The position numbers and the translations under genes were made by a program. The notes beneath the pieces are model-generated. The model saw only the letters and a list, made by a program, of their open reading frames with translations. It searched no databases and was not told where the DNA came from. DNA of 64,000 bases from the NCBI RefSeq assembly GCF_000173775.1, contig NZ_ACCD01000006.1, forward strand, positions 89,240 to 153,239. Direction: 5' to 3'. Of the stretch, positions 1 through 9,876 are shown in pieces. Numbering within the stretch: the stretch's first letter is position 1; each line of letters starts with the position of its first letter. The stretch is from Yersinia rohdei ATCC 43380 (GTDB lineage Bacteria > Pseudomonadota > Gammaproteobacteria > Enterobacterales > Enterobacteriaceae).

Positions 1-543
1 CTCGGCACTGAGTGCGACAAAACGCACATCATAGCGCAGCGGCACATTTTTGAGACGCTCGGCCAGCTCCAGCATGACACCCACTCCGGCGGCATTATCA
101 TCGACACCTTGCAATGTCAGGCCACCCAGATTTTTATCCAAATCTGTATCACTTTGCGGCGTGTAAGTATCAAAGTGCGCCATGATAATTATCTGTTTCT
201 CGGCATCAGGTTTATCAGCCGATACATTACGAGCAGCAATGACCGAAGTGGCACTGACATTTCGCCAGCTTTGTTTACCATTTTTACTGGTATAGAGATA
301 ACGGGTATTAAAACCACGCAAGTTGCTTTGATAACCCATCTGCTGAAAACGATGGTCAATATATTCTGCTGCCAGTAGTTCCGCCGGGCTACCCGCCATG
401 CGGCCAGGAAAGTAGGTGCTAAGATGGCGAATCTGCTGTTCGGCAATGTGACCGATAGCAGGTGATATCGCAGCCTGTAGTGGCAGGGCTGTGCCGAAAC
501 TCAGGGTAAATAGTGTCCACTTTAGGCAACTGCGGGAAAACAT
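1..543 (-). CDS. iap: Iap-type M28 aminopeptidase (alkaline phosphatase isozyme conversion), partial
   Basis: The reading frame starts at ATG 543 on the minus strand and stays open to base 1, so only the N-terminal 181 codons are in the window. A signal peptide ending near LPLQA-AIS indicates a periplasmic enzyme. The motif HFDTY (His123) followed by GVDDNAAGVG (Asp148/149) is the zinc-site pattern of M28 aminopeptidases, and the sequence stops at VALSAE, just before the expected second acidic residue. In E. coli, Iap removes N-terminal arginine from alkaline phosphatase subunits and its gene lies beside cysD, as here. It is divergent from the cys operon. Family call is firm; the substrate is by analogy. 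Confidence 0.88.
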   Translation of the reverse strand, partial: MFSRSCLKWTLFTLSFGTALPLQAAISPAIGHIAEQQIRHLSTYFPGRMAGSPAELLAAEYIDHRFQQMGYQSNLRGFNTRYLYTSKNGKQSWRNVSATSVIAARNVSADKPDAEKQIIIMAHFDTYTPQSDTDLDKNLGGLTLQGVDDNAAGVGVMLELAERLKNVPLRYDVRFVALSAE

Positions 544-926
544 ACCGAAATATCCTTGTTAAAGTCGGTGGTATGGATAACGTTGTTATACCTTATCTAT
601 TTAAAATTTCAGGTTTTTGCGTTATCTCTTTCCCAACTCATCGAATTATCTCAACGCTTTGGGTTCATTCAGTTGCCGTCTACCGGTAACTCGAAATCTA
701 TTGGGTATAGTATGAAAGTGTCTTATCCAATAGACAATCCGTATGGCTCTTAAACTCCCACTATTTATCGAAAAGTAGGGCTGTGGCCATTCACTGACCC
801 GAGCTATTAGCCGAGCTATCACTCCTATATATCATTATGGAACTTGTAATTACTTTTAGTCATTTCATAAGGTCATAACCCCCCCCTATAGTCACCCTAC
901 GCTTTATCATGAAATCGAAGGGTGTT
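544..926. promoter_or_regulatory. iap/cysG divergent intergenic region with inverted repeat at 697-734
   Basis: This 0.38-kb region must hold the promoters of iap (minus) and the cys operon (plus). Arms TCTATTGGGTA (697-707) and TATCCAATAGA (724-734) form an 11-bp near-perfect inverted repeat with a 16-base spacer. The regulator CysB is expected for the cys operon, but its sites are poorly conserved in sequence and I cannot assign this repeat to it. A C8 run lies near 881. The 65-codon open frame at 556-753 has no protein-like features and is not called. Confidence 0.35.
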
Positions 927-2345
927 GTGGACTATCTACCTCTATTTGCTGACTTGAAACGACGCCCAGTACTGATTGTTGGCGGCGGTGAAGTTGCTGC
1001 GCGAAAAATTGATTTGCTCCACCGTGCTGGCGCGCAGGTGCGGGTAGTGGCACAAACGCTTTCCGCTGAGCTTGAACAGCAACAACAAGATGGCCGCATT
1101 AACTGGCTTGCAAAGGTTTTTTTACCCGAGCAACTGGATGAGGTGTTTCTGGTGATTGCGGCCACTAACGATACTGAACTGAATGCGGCGGTTTTTGCTG
1201 CTGCAGACCAGCGGCACATTTTAGCTAACGTGGTTGATGACCAACCGCGCTGCTCGTTTATCTTCCCGTCAATTGTGGATCGCTCCCCGCTGGTGGTCGC
1301 CATTTCTTCTGCCGGCCAGGCGCCGGTATTGGCGCGGATACTGCGGGAGAAACTGGAAGCCTTGCTGCCCAGCAGTCTGGGCGACATGGCCGCCGTCGCC
1401 GGGCGCTGGCGTGGGCGAGTTAAGCAGCAGATTTCCTCCATGGGGGCGCGCCGACGTTTTTGGGAAAATGCCTTCAGCGGCCGTTTTGCCAGTTTGATCA
1501 GCCGTGGCCAGTTAACTCAAGCAGAAGACGAACTGCAACTGACACTGGCGGGGCAGGCCAGCACGCAAGGAGAGGTGGCTTTAGTCGGAGCAGGCCCTGG
1601 GGATCCCGGTTTGCTGACGTTACGCGGCCTGCAAGTTATTCAACAAGCTGATGTGGTGCTATATGACCATTTAGTCAGCCCGGAAGTGCTGGATTTGGTT
1701 CGGCGTGATGCAGAGCGAATTTGTGTCGGCAAGCGGGCAGGGGCGCACTCGGTGGCACAGGAAGAAACCAATCAATTATTGGTTACCTTGGCGCAAAGTG
1801 GCAAGCGGGTGGTACGACTAAAAGGAGGCGATCCCTTTATCTTTGGCCGTGGTGGCGAAGAGTTACAAGCCGTGGCGTGCGCGGGCATACCTTTTCAGGT
1901 GGTGCCGGGAGTGACGGCGGCGAGCGGGGCGACAGCCTATGCTGGCATCCCTTTAACTCACCGGGATCATGCGCAAAGTGTGACATTTATTACCGGGCAT
2001 TGCCGTTCTGATGGCGATGATTTGGATTGGCAGGCACTAGCCCGTGGTCGCCAAACATTAGCTATCTATATGGGAACCGTGAAAGCGGCTGAAATCAGCC
2101 GACAATTACTCGCCCACGGCCGGGCCAGTACTACGCCCGTTGCGGTGATTGGTCGGGGTACTCGTGCTGATCAGCAGGTTTTGACCGGCACATTGGCACA
2201 GCTGGAATCACTGGCACATCAGGCTCCCACTCCAGCGCTGCTGGTTATCGGTGAAGTGGTGGATTTACATCACCAAATTGCCTGGTTTGGGCAACAACCA
2301 CAGACTGAACAGGCGCTTAGCCCGTCAGTCGTGAATTTGGCATAA
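927..2345 (+). CDS. cysG: Siroheme synthase CysG (precorrin-2 dehydrogenase/ferrochelatase + uroporphyrinogen-III methyltransferase)
   Basis: Makes siroheme, the cofactor of sulfite reductase, from uroporphyrinogen III. The N-terminal third carries the NAD-binding motif [10 protein letters not shown] and is the dehydrogenase/ferrochelatase part (roughly residues 1-215). The C-terminal SUMT part begins at [16 protein letters not shown] and contains [17 protein letters not shown] 927 is preferred because GAAGGG lies 5 bases upstream and the protein then begins VDYLPLF, aligning with the MDHLPIF start of E. coli CysG; an in-frame ATG at 909 lacks a ribosome site. It leads the cysGDNC operon, with 10 bases to cysD. 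Yersiniae commonly have a second cysG elsewhere. Confidence 0.93.
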   Translation: MDYLPLFADLKRRPVLIVGGGEVAARKIDLLHRAGAQVRVVAQTLSAELEQQQQDGRINWLAKVFLPEQLDEVFLVIAATNDTELNAAVFAAADQRHILANVVDDQPRCSFIFPSIVDRSPLVVAISSAGQAPVLARILREKLEALLPSSLGDMAAVAGRWRGRVKQQISSMGARRRFWENAFSGRFASLISRGQLTQAEDELQLTLAGQASTQGEVALVGAGPGDPGLLTLRGLQVIQQADVVLYDHLVSPEVLDLVRRDAERICVGKRAGAHSVAQEETNQLLVTLAQSGKRVVRLKGGDPFIFGRGGEELQAVACAGIPFQVVPGVTAASGATAYAGIPLTHRDHAQSVTFITGHCRSDGDDLDWQALARGRQTLAIYMGTVKAAEISRQLLAHGRASTTPVAVIGRGTRADQQVLTGTLAQLESLAHQAPTPALLVIGEVVDLHHQIAWFGQQPQTEQALSPSVVNLA

Positions 2346-2355
2346 AGGATCTGTT

Positions 2356-3264
2356 ATGGACGAAAAACGACTCACTCATTTGCGGCAATTGGAGGCGGAA
2401 AGTATCCATATCATCCGTGAAGTCGCCGCTGAATTCGGTAACCCGGTGATGCTCTACTCCATCGGCAAAGACTCTTCTGTGATGCTGCATCTGGCGCGCA
2501 AAGCTTTCTTCCCCGGTAATTTGCCTTTCCCACTGCTGCATGTAGATACCGGTTGGAAATTCCGTGAAATGTATGAATTCCGCGATAGCACAGCGAAAGC
2601 GGTTGGTTGCGAATTGCTGGTGCATCGTAACCCTGAAGGGGTGGCGATGGGGATTAACCCCTTTGTTCACGGCAGCGCCAAACATACCGATATCATGAAA
2701 ACCGAAGGCCTTAAACAAGCGCTGAACAAATATGGATTTGATGCGGCCTTTGGTGGCGCGCGGCGTGATGAAGAAAAATCCCGTGCCAAAGAACGTATTT
2801 ATTCATTCCGCGACCGTTTCCATCGCTGGGATCCCAAAAATCAGCGCCCGGAGCTGTGGCACAACTATAACGGCCAGATTAACAAAGGCGAAAGCATTCG
2901 CGTCTTCCCGCTGTCCAACTGGACTGAGCTGGATATTTGGCAATATATCTTCTTGGAAAACATCGATATTGTGCCGCTGTATCTGGCGAAACCGCGCCCG
3001 GTAGTAGAGCGCGATGGCATGTTGTTGATGGTGGATGATGACCGCATCGATCTGCAACCGGGCGAAGTGATTACTCAGAAAATGGTGCGTTTTAGAACGT
3101 TAGGTTGCTGGCCACTGACGGGGGCGGTGGAGTCCGAGGCTGAAACCTTGCCCGCCATTATCGAAGAGATGCTTATCTCGACGACCAGCGAACGCCAGGG
3201 TCGCATGATCGACCGTGACCAATCCGGCTCTATGGAGCTTAAAAAGCGTCAGGGATATTTCTGA
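2356..3264 (+). CDS. cysD: Sulfate adenylyltransferase subunit 2 (small, PP-loop subunit)
   Basis: The 302-residue protein is the adenylylating subunit of ATP sulfurylase, which forms APS from sulfate and ATP together with CysN in the cytoplasm. The PP-loop [16 protein letters not shown] at about residues 35-50 and the later [17 protein letters not shown] block are family hallmarks. Length equals that of enterobacterial CysD. ATG 2356 follows an AAAGGAT ribosome site. It lies between cysG and cysN, with 10 bases on either side, in one transcription unit. Confidence 0.96.
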   Translation: MDEKRLTHLRQLEAESIHIIREVAAEFGNPVMLYSIGKDSSVMLHLARKAFFPGNLPFPLLHVDTGWKFREMYEFRDSTAKAVGCELLVHRNPEGVAMGINPFVHGSAKHTDIMKTEGLKQALNKYGFDAAFGGARRDEEKSRAKERIYSFRDRFHRWDPKNQRPELWHNYNGQINKGESIRVFPLSNWTELDIWQYIFLENIDIVPLYLAKPRPVVERDGMLLMVDDDRIDLQPGEVITQKMVRFRTLGCWPLTGAVESEAETLPAIIEEMLISTTSERQGRMIDRDQSGSMELKKRQGYF

Positions 3265-3274
3265 GGAGCGCCCG

Positions 3275-4792
3275 ATGAGCACACAATTTCAAGACCAACT
3301 GGCAGTAGAAAATCTACCAGTGGAAGAAAAACAGCCCGCGTTAGAGAGCAAGTCAATGATTTTACAAAACACCTCTATTGCCCAGCAGATTGCTAACGAA
3401 GGCGGGGTGGAAGCATACCTCCATGCGCAGCAGCATAAAACGATGCTGCGGTTTTTGACCTGTGGCAGTGTCGATGACGGTAAAAGCACCTTAATTGGCC
3501 GTTTGTTGCATGATACCCGCCAAATCTACGAAGATCAGCTAACAACCCTGCACACTGACAGCAAACGTATTGGTACGCAGGGTGAAAAACTGGATTTGGC
3601 ATTGCTGGTGGATGGCTTACAGGCTGAACGCGAGCAGGGCATTACCATTGACGTGGCTTATCGATATTTCTCGACTGAGCAGCGGAAATTTATCATTGCT
3701 GATACACCGGGGCACGAACAATACACCCGCAATATGGCCACCGGGGCATCTACCTGTGACCTGGCAATTTTGTTGATTGATGCGCGCAAAGGCGTGCTGG
3801 ATCAAACTCGTCGCCACAGTTTTATCGCCACATTATTAGGGATTCGCCATTTAGTGGTGGCGGTGAACAAAATGGATTTGGTGGATTATCAGGAAAGTGT
3901 TTTTGAGCAATTCAAAGCCGATTATCTGAGTTTTGCCGAGCAGTTACCCACAGACCTGAATATTAAATTTGTCCCACTGTCGGCGTTGGATGGCGACAAT
4001 GTGGCTTCTCCGAGTGAGAAAATGGCTTGGTACTCTGGGCCAACGCTGCTTGAAGTGCTGGAAAGTGTCGATGTGGTCAATGCCAGTCGCCAGCAGCCGC
4101 TGCGCTTCCCGGTGCAATATGTTAACCGGCCGAATCTGGATTTCCGTGGCTATGCGGGCACCTTGTCGGCGGGAGTTGTGCGGGTCGGACAAAAAATAAA
4201 AGTGTTGCCCTCGGGGGTGGAATCAACAGTGGCGCGCATCGTCACCTTTGATGGTGATTTGACTCAAGCCATCCCCGGTGAAGCTATTACGCTGGTACTG
4301 ACCGATGAAGTGGATATCAGCCGTGGCGACCTGTTAGTGGATGCCAGTGACCCCCTTACTGCGGCGCAGAATGCACTGGTCGATGTGGTGTGGATGGCCG
4401 AACAGCCGTTGGTCGTCGGGCAAAGTTATGACATAAAAGTTGCCGGGAAAAAGACCCGTGCGCGGGTGGAAAACATCCAATATCAGGTCGATATTAATTC
4501 ACTCACTCAACGAGTGGTTGAAAGCCTGCCACTTAACGGCATTGGTTTGGTTGAATTAGCCTTTGATGAGCCACTGGTGCTGGATAGCTATCAGCGCAAC
4601 CGAGAAACCGGCGGCATGATCTTGATTGATAGATTGAGTAACGTCACTGTGGGCGCGGGTTTGATCCGTGAAACCCTCGAGTCGGTTTATCAGGAAAACA
4701 CCGAATTCAGCAGCTTTGAATTGGAATTCAATGCGCTGGTTCGTCGCCACTTCCCGCACTGGGGCGCGCGCGACCTGCTTGGAGGGAAATAG
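3275..4792 (+). CDS. cysN: Sulfate adenylyltransferase subunit 1 (GTPase), with N-terminal extension
   Basis: Regulatory GTPase subunit of ATP sulfurylase; GTP hydrolysis drives APS formation by CysD. G-motifs are clear: GSVDDGKST (about residue 64), [12 protein letters not shown] and NKMDLVD, followed by EF-Tu-like beta-barrel domains. ATG 3275 has a strong GAGGAG ribosome site and gives 505 residues. The usual start (E. coli [14 protein letters not shown]) aligns near ATG 3356, so this protein carries about 27 extra acidic, Glu/Gln-rich residues. The ribosome site supports the longer form, but the internal start cannot be excluded. The stop is 1 base before the cysC start. Confidence 0.94.
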   Translation: MSTQFQDQLAVENLPVEEKQPALESKSMILQNTSIAQQIANEGGVEAYLHAQQHKTMLRFLTCGSVDDGKSTLIGRLLHDTRQIYEDQLTTLHTDSKRIGTQGEKLDLALLVDGLQAEREQGITIDVAYRYFSTEQRKFIIADTPGHEQYTRNMATGASTCDLAILLIDARKGVLDQTRRHSFIATLLGIRHLVVAVNKMDLVDYQESVFEQFKADYLSFAEQLPTDLNIKFVPLSALDGDNVASPSEKMAWYSGPTLLEVLESVDVVNASRQQPLRFPVQYVNRPNLDFRGYAGTLSAGVVRVGQKIKVLPSGVESTVARIVTFDGDLTQAIPGEAITLVLTDEVDISRGDLLVDASDPLTAAQNALVDVVWMAEQPLVVGQSYDIKVAGKKTRARVENIQYQVDINSLTQRVVESLPLNGIGLVELAFDEPLVLDSYQRNRETGGMILIDRLSNVTVGAGLIRETLESVYQENTEFSSFELEFNALVRRHFPHWGARDLLGGK

Positions 4793-4793
4793 C

Positions 4794-5396
4794 GTGCCTG
4801 CCGATGAAAATATTGTTTGGCATCCACATGCCGTGACCCGCCAAGATCGCGAGCAACAACATGGGCATCAGGGCGTGGTGCTGTGGTTTACCGGCTTGTC
4901 TGGCTCCGGTAAATCCACTTTGGCAGGGGCGCTGGAACAAGCGCTATTTGCCCGTGGTGTCAGCACTTACTTACTTGATGGCGACAATGTGCGTCATGGT
5001 TTATGCCGTGATTTGGGCTTTTCGGATGCTGACCGTCGTGAAAATATTCGTCGGGTTGGGGAAGTTGCCAAACTGATGGTGGATGCCGGTCTGGTGGTGC
5101 TGACGGCCTTTATTTCGCCGCATCGCGCTGAGCGCCAAATGGTGCGAGATATGCTGGCATCGGGCCAGTTTATTGAAGTCTTTGTGGATACGCCGTTGGC
5201 GATTTGTGAAGCCCGTGATCCTAAAGGATTATATAAAAAAGCCCGCGCCGGTGAGCTGAAAAATTTCACGGGTATCGACTCGGCGTATGAATCTCCGGAG
5301 CATCCCGATACCTATCTGCGAGGTGAACAATTAGTAACAAATTTGATTGAACAATTGTTAGACGTGCTGCGTGGTAAGGATATTATCAAATCCTAA
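4794..5396 (+). CDS. cysC: Adenylylsulfate (APS) kinase
   Basis: Phosphorylates APS to PAPS, the second step of sulfate activation. The 200-residue protein has Walker [10 protein letters not shown] (about residue 34), the APS-binding stretch [10 protein letters not shown], and the C-terminal [20 protein letters not shown] motif. GTG 4794 is chosen because the ribosome site GGAGGG at 4781-4786 lies just upstream and the length then matches the family; it starts 1 base after the cysN stop, implying translational coupling. Last gene of the cysGDNC cluster; an ERIC-family repeat follows directly. Confidence 0.95.
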   Translation: MPADENIVWHPHAVTRQDREQQHGHQGVVLWFTGLSGSGKSTLAGALEQALFARGVSTYLLDGDNVRHGLCRDLGFSDADRRENIRRVGEVAKLMVDAGLVVLTAFISPHRAERQMVRDMLASGQFIEVFVDTPLAICEARDPKGLYKKARAGELKNFTGIDSAYESPEHPDTYLRGEQLVTNLIEQLLDVLRGKDIIKS

Positions 5397-5399
5397 ACT

Positions 5400-5526
5400 T
5401 ATCCCTTTCGCACTTGAGGCTACAGGGTTGTTAGCGGCACTCATCTACCCGAATCACTTACTTGTGTAAGCTCCTCGGGAATGATTGGTTTGCTGCTATC
5501 TGTAACCTCAATGACGTCGGGTTGAG
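5400..5526. repeat. ERIC-family palindromic repeat, copy 1 (127 bp)
   Basis: The central palindrome reads CCCGAATCACTTACTTGTG then TAAGCTCCTCGGGA, matching the ERIC core (AAGTAAGTGAYTsGGGTGAG and its partner TGTAAGCTCCTGGGGATTC). The outer arms (CGCACTTGAG and CTCAATGACGTCGGG) match the usual ERIC ends. The 127-bp length equals the classical element. It lies between cysC and ygbE and is probably transcribed as a long hairpin at the end of the cys mRNA. Boundaries are good to a few bases. Confidence 0.8.
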
Positions 5527-5592
5527 ATGTACTTATGACTACAGGCAAAACGTCTTCAGAACGTGCCGGTAAACTGTACCTACAGGATTTTT

Positions 5593-5910
5593 ATGCAGAA
5601 TATCACCCAGATGACTATTGATGAGCAGCAGGAAGGGGAGGAACCCTCATACTCCTTTCTCGGCGGCATCTCCGGCTTTGTTTTTTATTGGCTAGCCTTC
5701 GCGATCCCATTCTTTATCTATGGCCCCAATACGGTCTTCTTCTTACTCTATACTTGGCCATTCTTTCTGGCTTTGATGCCCGTTTCAGTGCTGATTGGCA
5801 TCATATTAAGCATGTTATCGCGCGGTAATTTGTTAGTCACAGTCGGAGGCGCAGGGATTGCGGTGGTGTGTTTATTTTGGATGTTGTTTTCGTTTCTCAC
5901 CGGTTGGTGA
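5593..5910 (+). CDS. ygbE: YgbE family inner-membrane protein (DUF3561)
   Basis: This 105-residue protein has three predicted membrane segments (about 23-42, 46-68, 78-102) and the conserved stretch FLLYTWPFFLALMPV, which closely resembles E. coli YgbE, also located between cysC and ftsB. No function is established for the family. ATG 5593 follows AGGA at 5583-5586; longer in-frame starts lack a ribosome site. It is convergent with the ABC importer that follows. Confidence 0.88.
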   Translation: MQNITQMTIDEQQEGEEPSYSFLGGISGFVFYWLAFAIPFFIYGPNTVFFLLYTWPFFLALMPVSVLIGIILSMLSRGNLLVTVGGAGIAVVCLFWMLFSFLTGW

Positions 5911-5969
5911 AGATTGAATCAGCGAGCTGTGTGGGACTAACCCAATACAGCCCGCTCTGGTCGAACACG

Positions 5970-6704
5970 TCAGCTTTGTGCTGAAAGCACCTTGCTAAGG
6001 AATGCTTGCGTACGTGGATTGCTGGGCGCGGTAAAAATGTCTTCCGGTCGTCCCTCCTCCTGAATAACCCCTTGGTCAATAAATAATACCCGGTCGGCGA
6101 CATCACGGGCAAAGCCCATCTCATGGGTAACTACCACCATGGTCATGCCTTCCAGTGCCAAGGCTTTCATCACTGCCAGCACTTCTCCCACCAGTTCTGG
6201 ATCGAGTGCCGAGGTCGGCTCGTCAAACAGCATGATTTTCGGCTCCATTGCCAAGGCTCTGGCAATCGCGACGCGCTGCTGTTGCCCGCCGGACAAGCTG
6301 CTAGGATAGGCATCAATCTTATCCAACAACCCGACTTTACGTAGCAATAATTCAGCTCGTTCAATAGCTTGCACGCGCGGCAGCTTCTTGACATCCATCG
6401 GGGCCATAATCAGGTTTTCCAGCACCGTCATATGGGGGAAAAGATTAAAACGTTGGAAGACCATGCCGACACTTTCGCGCATGCGGTTGAGATCCGTTTT
6501 GGGGTTATGGATCTCAAAGCCATTAACGGTTATCTCGCCACCAGACAAGGTTTCCAGCGCATTAATACAGCGTAGAAATGTACTTTTCCCCGAACCTGAT
6601 GGGCCAATGATACAAACCACTTCTTTTGGCTGAATATCACAGGAAATTCCGCGCAACACATGGGTTTCGCCAAATTGTTTTTGCAGATTATGTACGTGAA
6701 TCAC
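5970..6704 (-). CDS. Polar amino-acid ABC importer, ATP-binding protein (GlnQ-like)
   Basis: The 244-residue ATPase has Walker [10 protein letters not shown] (about residues 34-42), Q-loop FQRFNLFPH, signature [15 protein letters not shown], Walker [15 protein letters not shown] and the switch His in [10 protein letters not shown]. It powers uptake through the permease encoded immediately upstream; its start overlaps the permease end by 17 bases. It is the last gene of a binding protein-permease-ATPase operon. The family includes glutamine, histidine and cystine transporters, so the substrate is not determined from sequence. Confidence 0.93.
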   Translation of the reverse strand: MIHVHNLQKQFGETHVLRGISCDIQPKEVVCIIGPSGSGKSTFLRCINALETLSGGEITVNGFEIHNPKTDLNRMRESVGMVFQRFNLFPHMTVLENLIMAPMDVKKLPRVQAIERAELLLRKVGLLDKIDAYPSSLSGGQQQRVAIARALAMEPKIMLFDEPTSALDPELVGEVLAVMKALALEGMTMVVVTHEMGFARDVADRVLFIDQGVIQEEGRPEDIFTAPSNPRTQAFLSKVLSAQS

Positions 6705-7455
6705 TTTTACCGAACCTCTTTTCCATATGCCGCACTAACAGCGAAAGTAAGAACGTAATAACCCAATAAATCAGAGAAATGATCAAGTAGGGTTCCCAAT
6801 AGGTGGCATAGGCGCCGGACACGGTACGTGCGGCATAGGCCAAATCTGCCAGCCCGATGGCGGATGCCAGCGATGAATCTTTAACGATGGCGATGGCATT
6901 GTTACCTAATGGCGGCAACATGCGGCGGAAAGCTTGCGGCAGGATAACCTTACGCATGGTTTTGCCATAACTCATTCCCAGCGAGCGGGAAGCTTCCATC
7001 TGGCCGCGATCAATTGACTGAATACCGGCGCGGAAAATCTCGGAAACATAAGCCCCGGCATTTAGGGTGATTGCGACCACACAAGATAGAAAGGCACCAT
7101 AATCTGAGCGCAGCATTCGGGCAAAATCAGAAGATATAATGCCATTGGTGACCAGAATGCCATCCCGTGGATTGATAAATAGCGGCACCAGAGCAAAGTG
7201 CACCACCATAATTTGCACAAAGAGCGGAGTCCCGCGAATGGCACTGATATAGATGCGCACCGGCCATTGAACACAGTAATACAATACGGGCTTCCAGATA
7301 CCATGCGGTGCCTGCGCCAACCGCCCCAGCCCCAGAGTTAAACCCCAAGTCGTTCCCAGAATCACACAAACAATGGTGCATTTTATCGTCATCAAGGCGC
7401 CATCCATAAACAATGGGGCGTACTCCTGGATGATTTCCCAACGAAATCCTGACAT
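6688..7455 (-). CDS. Polar amino-acid ABC importer, permease (HisM/GlnP type)
   Basis: Inner-membrane permease of 255 residues with about five hydrophobic segments and the EAA loop [21 protein letters not shown] that docks on the ATPase. ATG 7455 is preferred because GGAT sits 7 bases upstream; a TTG four codons earlier is the alternative. A single permease gene suggests a homodimer. An ERIC-family element with an internal triplication separates it from the upstream binding-protein gene, so the operon mRNA would carry that hairpin. Confidence 0.92.
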   Translation of the reverse strand: MSGFRWEIIQEYAPLFMDGALMTIKCTIVCVILGTTWGLTLGLGRLAQAPHGIWKPVLYYCVQWPVRIYISAIRGTPLFVQIMVVHFALVPLFINPRDGILVTNGIISSDFARMLRSDYGAFLSCVVAITLNAGAYVSEIFRAGIQSIDRGQMEASRSLGMSYGKTMRKVILPQAFRRMLPPLGNNAIAIVKDSSLASAIGLADLAYAARTVSGAYATYWEPYLIISLIYWVITFLLSLLVRHMEKRFGKSDSRT

Positions 7456-7467
7456 AAGACAATCCAA

Positions 7468-7618
7468 ATACCCGTGGTACTTGGCCTTACCGAGCTATGG
7501 GCTGTTGTCACAAACCCGAATCACAAACCCGAATCACAAACCCGAATCACTTACCTGAGTAAGTTCATCGGGATTGACTCGTGGGCAGACCGGCGGTAAC
7601 GCCAATGACCTTGGGGAT
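7468..7618. repeat. ERIC-family repeat, copy 2, with internal 13-bp triplication
   Basis: Outer ends ATACCCGTGGTACTT and ACCTTGGGGATA and the core CCCGAATCACTTACCTGAG / TAAGTTCATCGGGA identify the ERIC family. The element is about 151 bp rather than 127 because the unit CACAAACCCGAAT is present three times in tandem at 7509-7521, 7522-7534 and 7535-7547, on one side of the central palindrome only. It lies inside the ABC-importer transcription unit. Confidence 0.8.
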
Positions 7619-7640
7619 AAAAAAGGTGTATTAAAAAGAT

Positions 7641-8429
7641 TTATTTTGCGGGCTGTGTTGCTGCAGGCAATGTTGGCACCTGTGCATCAAACCATTTTTC
7701 ATAGATTTTGGCATAAGTGCCATCAGCAACAATTTTCTGCAAACCACTGTTGATTTTATTGCGCAATTCTTCATTGCCTTTCGCCACCGCAATACCGAAA
7801 TATTGGCGCTCAAACTTGTCATCGGAAACCAGTTCAAAGGCTTTTTCTGGATGTGTTTTCAAATAGAACTTGGCAACACCAACATCACCTACTGCCGCAG
7901 CGATACCATCTTCATATAATTCTTGCAGCATCAGCGGTGTGTTATCAAAGCGTTTGATTGCAGTACTGTTTTTACCCAACACATTAGACACCACGATATC
8001 GCCGGTGCTGGAATTCACAACACCCACATTCAAGTCTTTCAATGCTGCAATGGAATCAACTTTAGAGCCTTTAGCCACTACGATGGTTTGCTCGGCCGGA
8101 AAGTAAGGATCAGAGAAATCAACCATTTGCTGGCGTTTATCGGTGATTGTAATACCAGAAATAATGATATCGCGGTCACCTGAACCTAAAGTGGCAAAAA
8201 TGCCTTCCCATGGTGTATTCACCAGTTTTATCTGAAAACCTTCGGCTTTGCCGATAGCTTTGATGATATCGATATCAAAACCTTCGAGTTGTTTTTGGCT
8301 ATTTTCATACTCGAATGGCCGATAGGTAGCACCAGAACCAACAACATAAGTGGGTTCTGCGGCAATAGCGCTGCTTGCAGACAACACTGCTGCCAGGCAA
8401 GTCCCAACCAGCATTAAACGTTTAAACAT
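7641..8429 (-). CDS. Polar amino-acid ABC importer, periplasmic binding protein
   Basis: This 262-residue family-3 solute-binding protein has a signal peptide (MFKRLMLVGTCLAAVLSASS, cleavage near AIA-AEP), the ligand-site motif GFDIDIIKAIGK and a D-x-x-I-S-G-I-T-I-T segment. ATG 8429 follows GGGAG; an upstream in-frame ATG would add a non-signal-like extension. It is the first gene of the importer operon. Ligand specificity within polar amino acids is not predictable here. The upstream DNA holds AT-rich palindromes that may be operators. Confidence 0.92.
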   Translation of the reverse strand: MFKRLMLVGTCLAAVLSASSAIAAEPTYVVGSGATYRPFEYENSQKQLEGFDIDIIKAIGKAEGFQIKLVNTPWEGIFATLGSGDRDIIISGITITDKRQQMVDFSDPYFPAEQTIVVAKGSKVDSIAALKDLNVGVVNSSTGDIVVSNVLGKNSTAIKRFDNTPLMLQELYEDGIAAAVGDVGVAKFYLKTHPEKAFELVSDDKFERQYFGIAVAKGNEELRNKINSGLQKIVADGTYAKIYEKWFDAQVPTLPAATQPAK

Positions 8430-8821
8430 GTGAATCTCCCGGTTAAAAAAGCAAAGTGAATAAAAGCACAATTTTTTATTTATGCAGTTTAAGTGCATAA
8501 AAGTAAAGTTTTATATACATAAACTCAACCGTGGCAGTGGGTTATTTATTTTCGACGATATTAAATATGCATATTTATTTTGTTTGTTGGCATAAGCTAA
8601 CGGAAAATTCAATTTTTATGGTGTTTATCTCTGCATGATGATTAATAGACCATTGCAGTGTGAAAGTGCGGTGAAAAGCAGCATTTAATGACATTTTGTA
8701 GATTTGCATGGTATTTTTGCCGAAATTCGTCCTTAATCTGAGTCTTATGGCCTATTTCCGTCATAAAGTGGAGTCCAACGAAAAGTTGTGGGATGATTAG
8801 GCAGTTTTTCAGGGGGCGGGA
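8430..8821. promoter_or_regulatory. Divergent promoter region, ABC importer / ftsB, with palindromes
   Basis: This stretch holds no gene. It contains TTATGCA-N7-TGCATAA (8480-8500) and the perfect 14-bp palindrome AAATATGCATATTT (8563-8576), both within 150 bases of the importer start and so candidate operators for it. The right half should contain the promoter of the ftsB-ispDF run. The regulator is unknown. Confidence 0.35.
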
Positions 8822-9145
8822 ATGGGAAAACTTACGCTACTATTGCTGGTTTTACTTGGTTGGCTACAGTATTCATTGTGGCTGGGTAAGAATGGTGTTC
8901 ATGATTTTGTTCGGGTTAAGGATGACGTGGCGCTTCAAGAGGTCAATAACGGCAAACTTAAAGCCCGAAACGATCAGCTATTTGCTGAAATTGATGATTT
9001 AAACGGTGGTCAAGAGGCTATCGAAGAACGCGCACGTAACGAACTGGGTATGATTAAACCCGGCGAAAGTTTCTATCGTCTGGTTCCTGACCAATCCAGA
9101 CGCAATGCGGGTATCCCTTCGACGCAAAATAACGCACAACAATAA
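8822..9145 (+). CDS. ftsB: Cell division protein FtsB
   Basis: Small bitopic division protein of 107 residues: a short cytoplasmic start, one membrane helix (about 4-20) and a periplasmic coiled coil (about 28-65), then the [20 protein letters not shown] block typical of FtsB. It joins FtsL and FtsQ in the divisome and links them to septal peptidoglycan synthesis. The ribosome site GGGGCGGGA precedes ATG 8822. It lies 3 bases upstream of ispD, the standard enterobacterial arrangement. Confidence 0.96.
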   Translation: MGKLTLLLLVLLGWLQYSLWLGKNGVHDFVRVKDDVALQEVNNGKLKARNDQLFAEIDDLNGGQEAIEERARNELGMIKPGESFYRLVPDQSRRNAGIPSTQNNAQQ

Positions 9146-9148
9146 ATA

Positions 9149-9862
9149 ATGAGTAATTTCGTCGTTTCCCTTCCTGAAGTCGTCGCTATATTGCCGGCGG
9201 CAGGTATTGGCAGCCGTATGCAGGCTGATTGCCCTAAGCAGTATTTAATGGCCGGGGGCAAGACAATCATTGAACATGCTATTCTTTCTTTGCTTGGTCA
9301 CCCGCGGATTCAGCGGGTTGTCGTCGTGATACATCCGCAGGATAAACTCTTTTCCAGGTTACCTATCGCTCAAGATCCGCGCATCAGTATTGTTGCGGGT
9401 GGTGAGCAGCGAGCTGATTCTGTGATGGCGGGTTTGCAATATGCCGGGCAGGCCGAATGGGCACTGGTTCATGATGCGGCTCGCCCTTGTTTACATCCTG
9501 ATGACCTCGATAAGCTATTAGCGATTATCGAACACAGCAAAGTTGGGGGCATTTTAGCCGCGCCGGTTCGCGATACCATGAAGCGGAGTGAGGCAGGAAT
9601 TCAAGCCATCGCTCATACTGTGGATCGTCAAGCTCTGTGGCATGCTTTTACACCGCAGCTTTTTCCTCTTGAGTTATTAAAAACGTGCTTATCCCGCGCC
9701 CAGCAAGGCGGAGCTGTAGTTACCGATGAAGCTTCAGCACTAGAATATTGCGGCTATCATCCGATACTGGTTTCAGGCCGTTCGGATAATATCAAGGTGA
9801 CGCGCCCTGAGGATCTGGCGCTGGCAGAGTTTTATTTAACTCAAAGACAAAACCCAAAATAA
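9149..9862 (+). CDS. ispD: 2-C-methyl-D-erythritol 4-phosphate cytidylyltransferase
   Basis: Third step of the MEP isoprenoid pathway: couples MEP with CTP to give CDP-ME. The 237-residue protein has the nucleotide-binding start [18 protein letters not shown] and the family motif VHDAARPC. It is tightly linked to ftsB and, 14 bases on, to ispF, which encodes a later enzyme of the same pathway. Confidence 0.96.
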   Translation: MSNFVVSLPEVVAILPAAGIGSRMQADCPKQYLMAGGKTIIEHAILSLLGHPRIQRVVVVIHPQDKLFSRLPIAQDPRISIVAGGEQRADSVMAGLQYAGQAEWALVHDAARPCLHPDDLDKLLAIIEHSKVGGILAAPVRDTMKRSEAGIQAIAHTVDRQALWHAFTPQLFPLELLKTCLSRAQQGGAVVTDEASALEYCGYHPILVSGRSDNIKVTRPEDLALAEFYLTQRQNPK

Positions 9863-9876
9863 TTGGAGTGCAATTA

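Noticed and set aside
556..753. 65-codon open frame in the iap-cysG gap
   Set aside because: No ribosome site, no recognisable protein features, and it crosses the inverted repeat at 697-734.
7509..7547. Short CRISPR-like array
   Set aside because: Three 13-bp units abut with no spacers and lie inside an ERIC element, so this is a tandem duplication.
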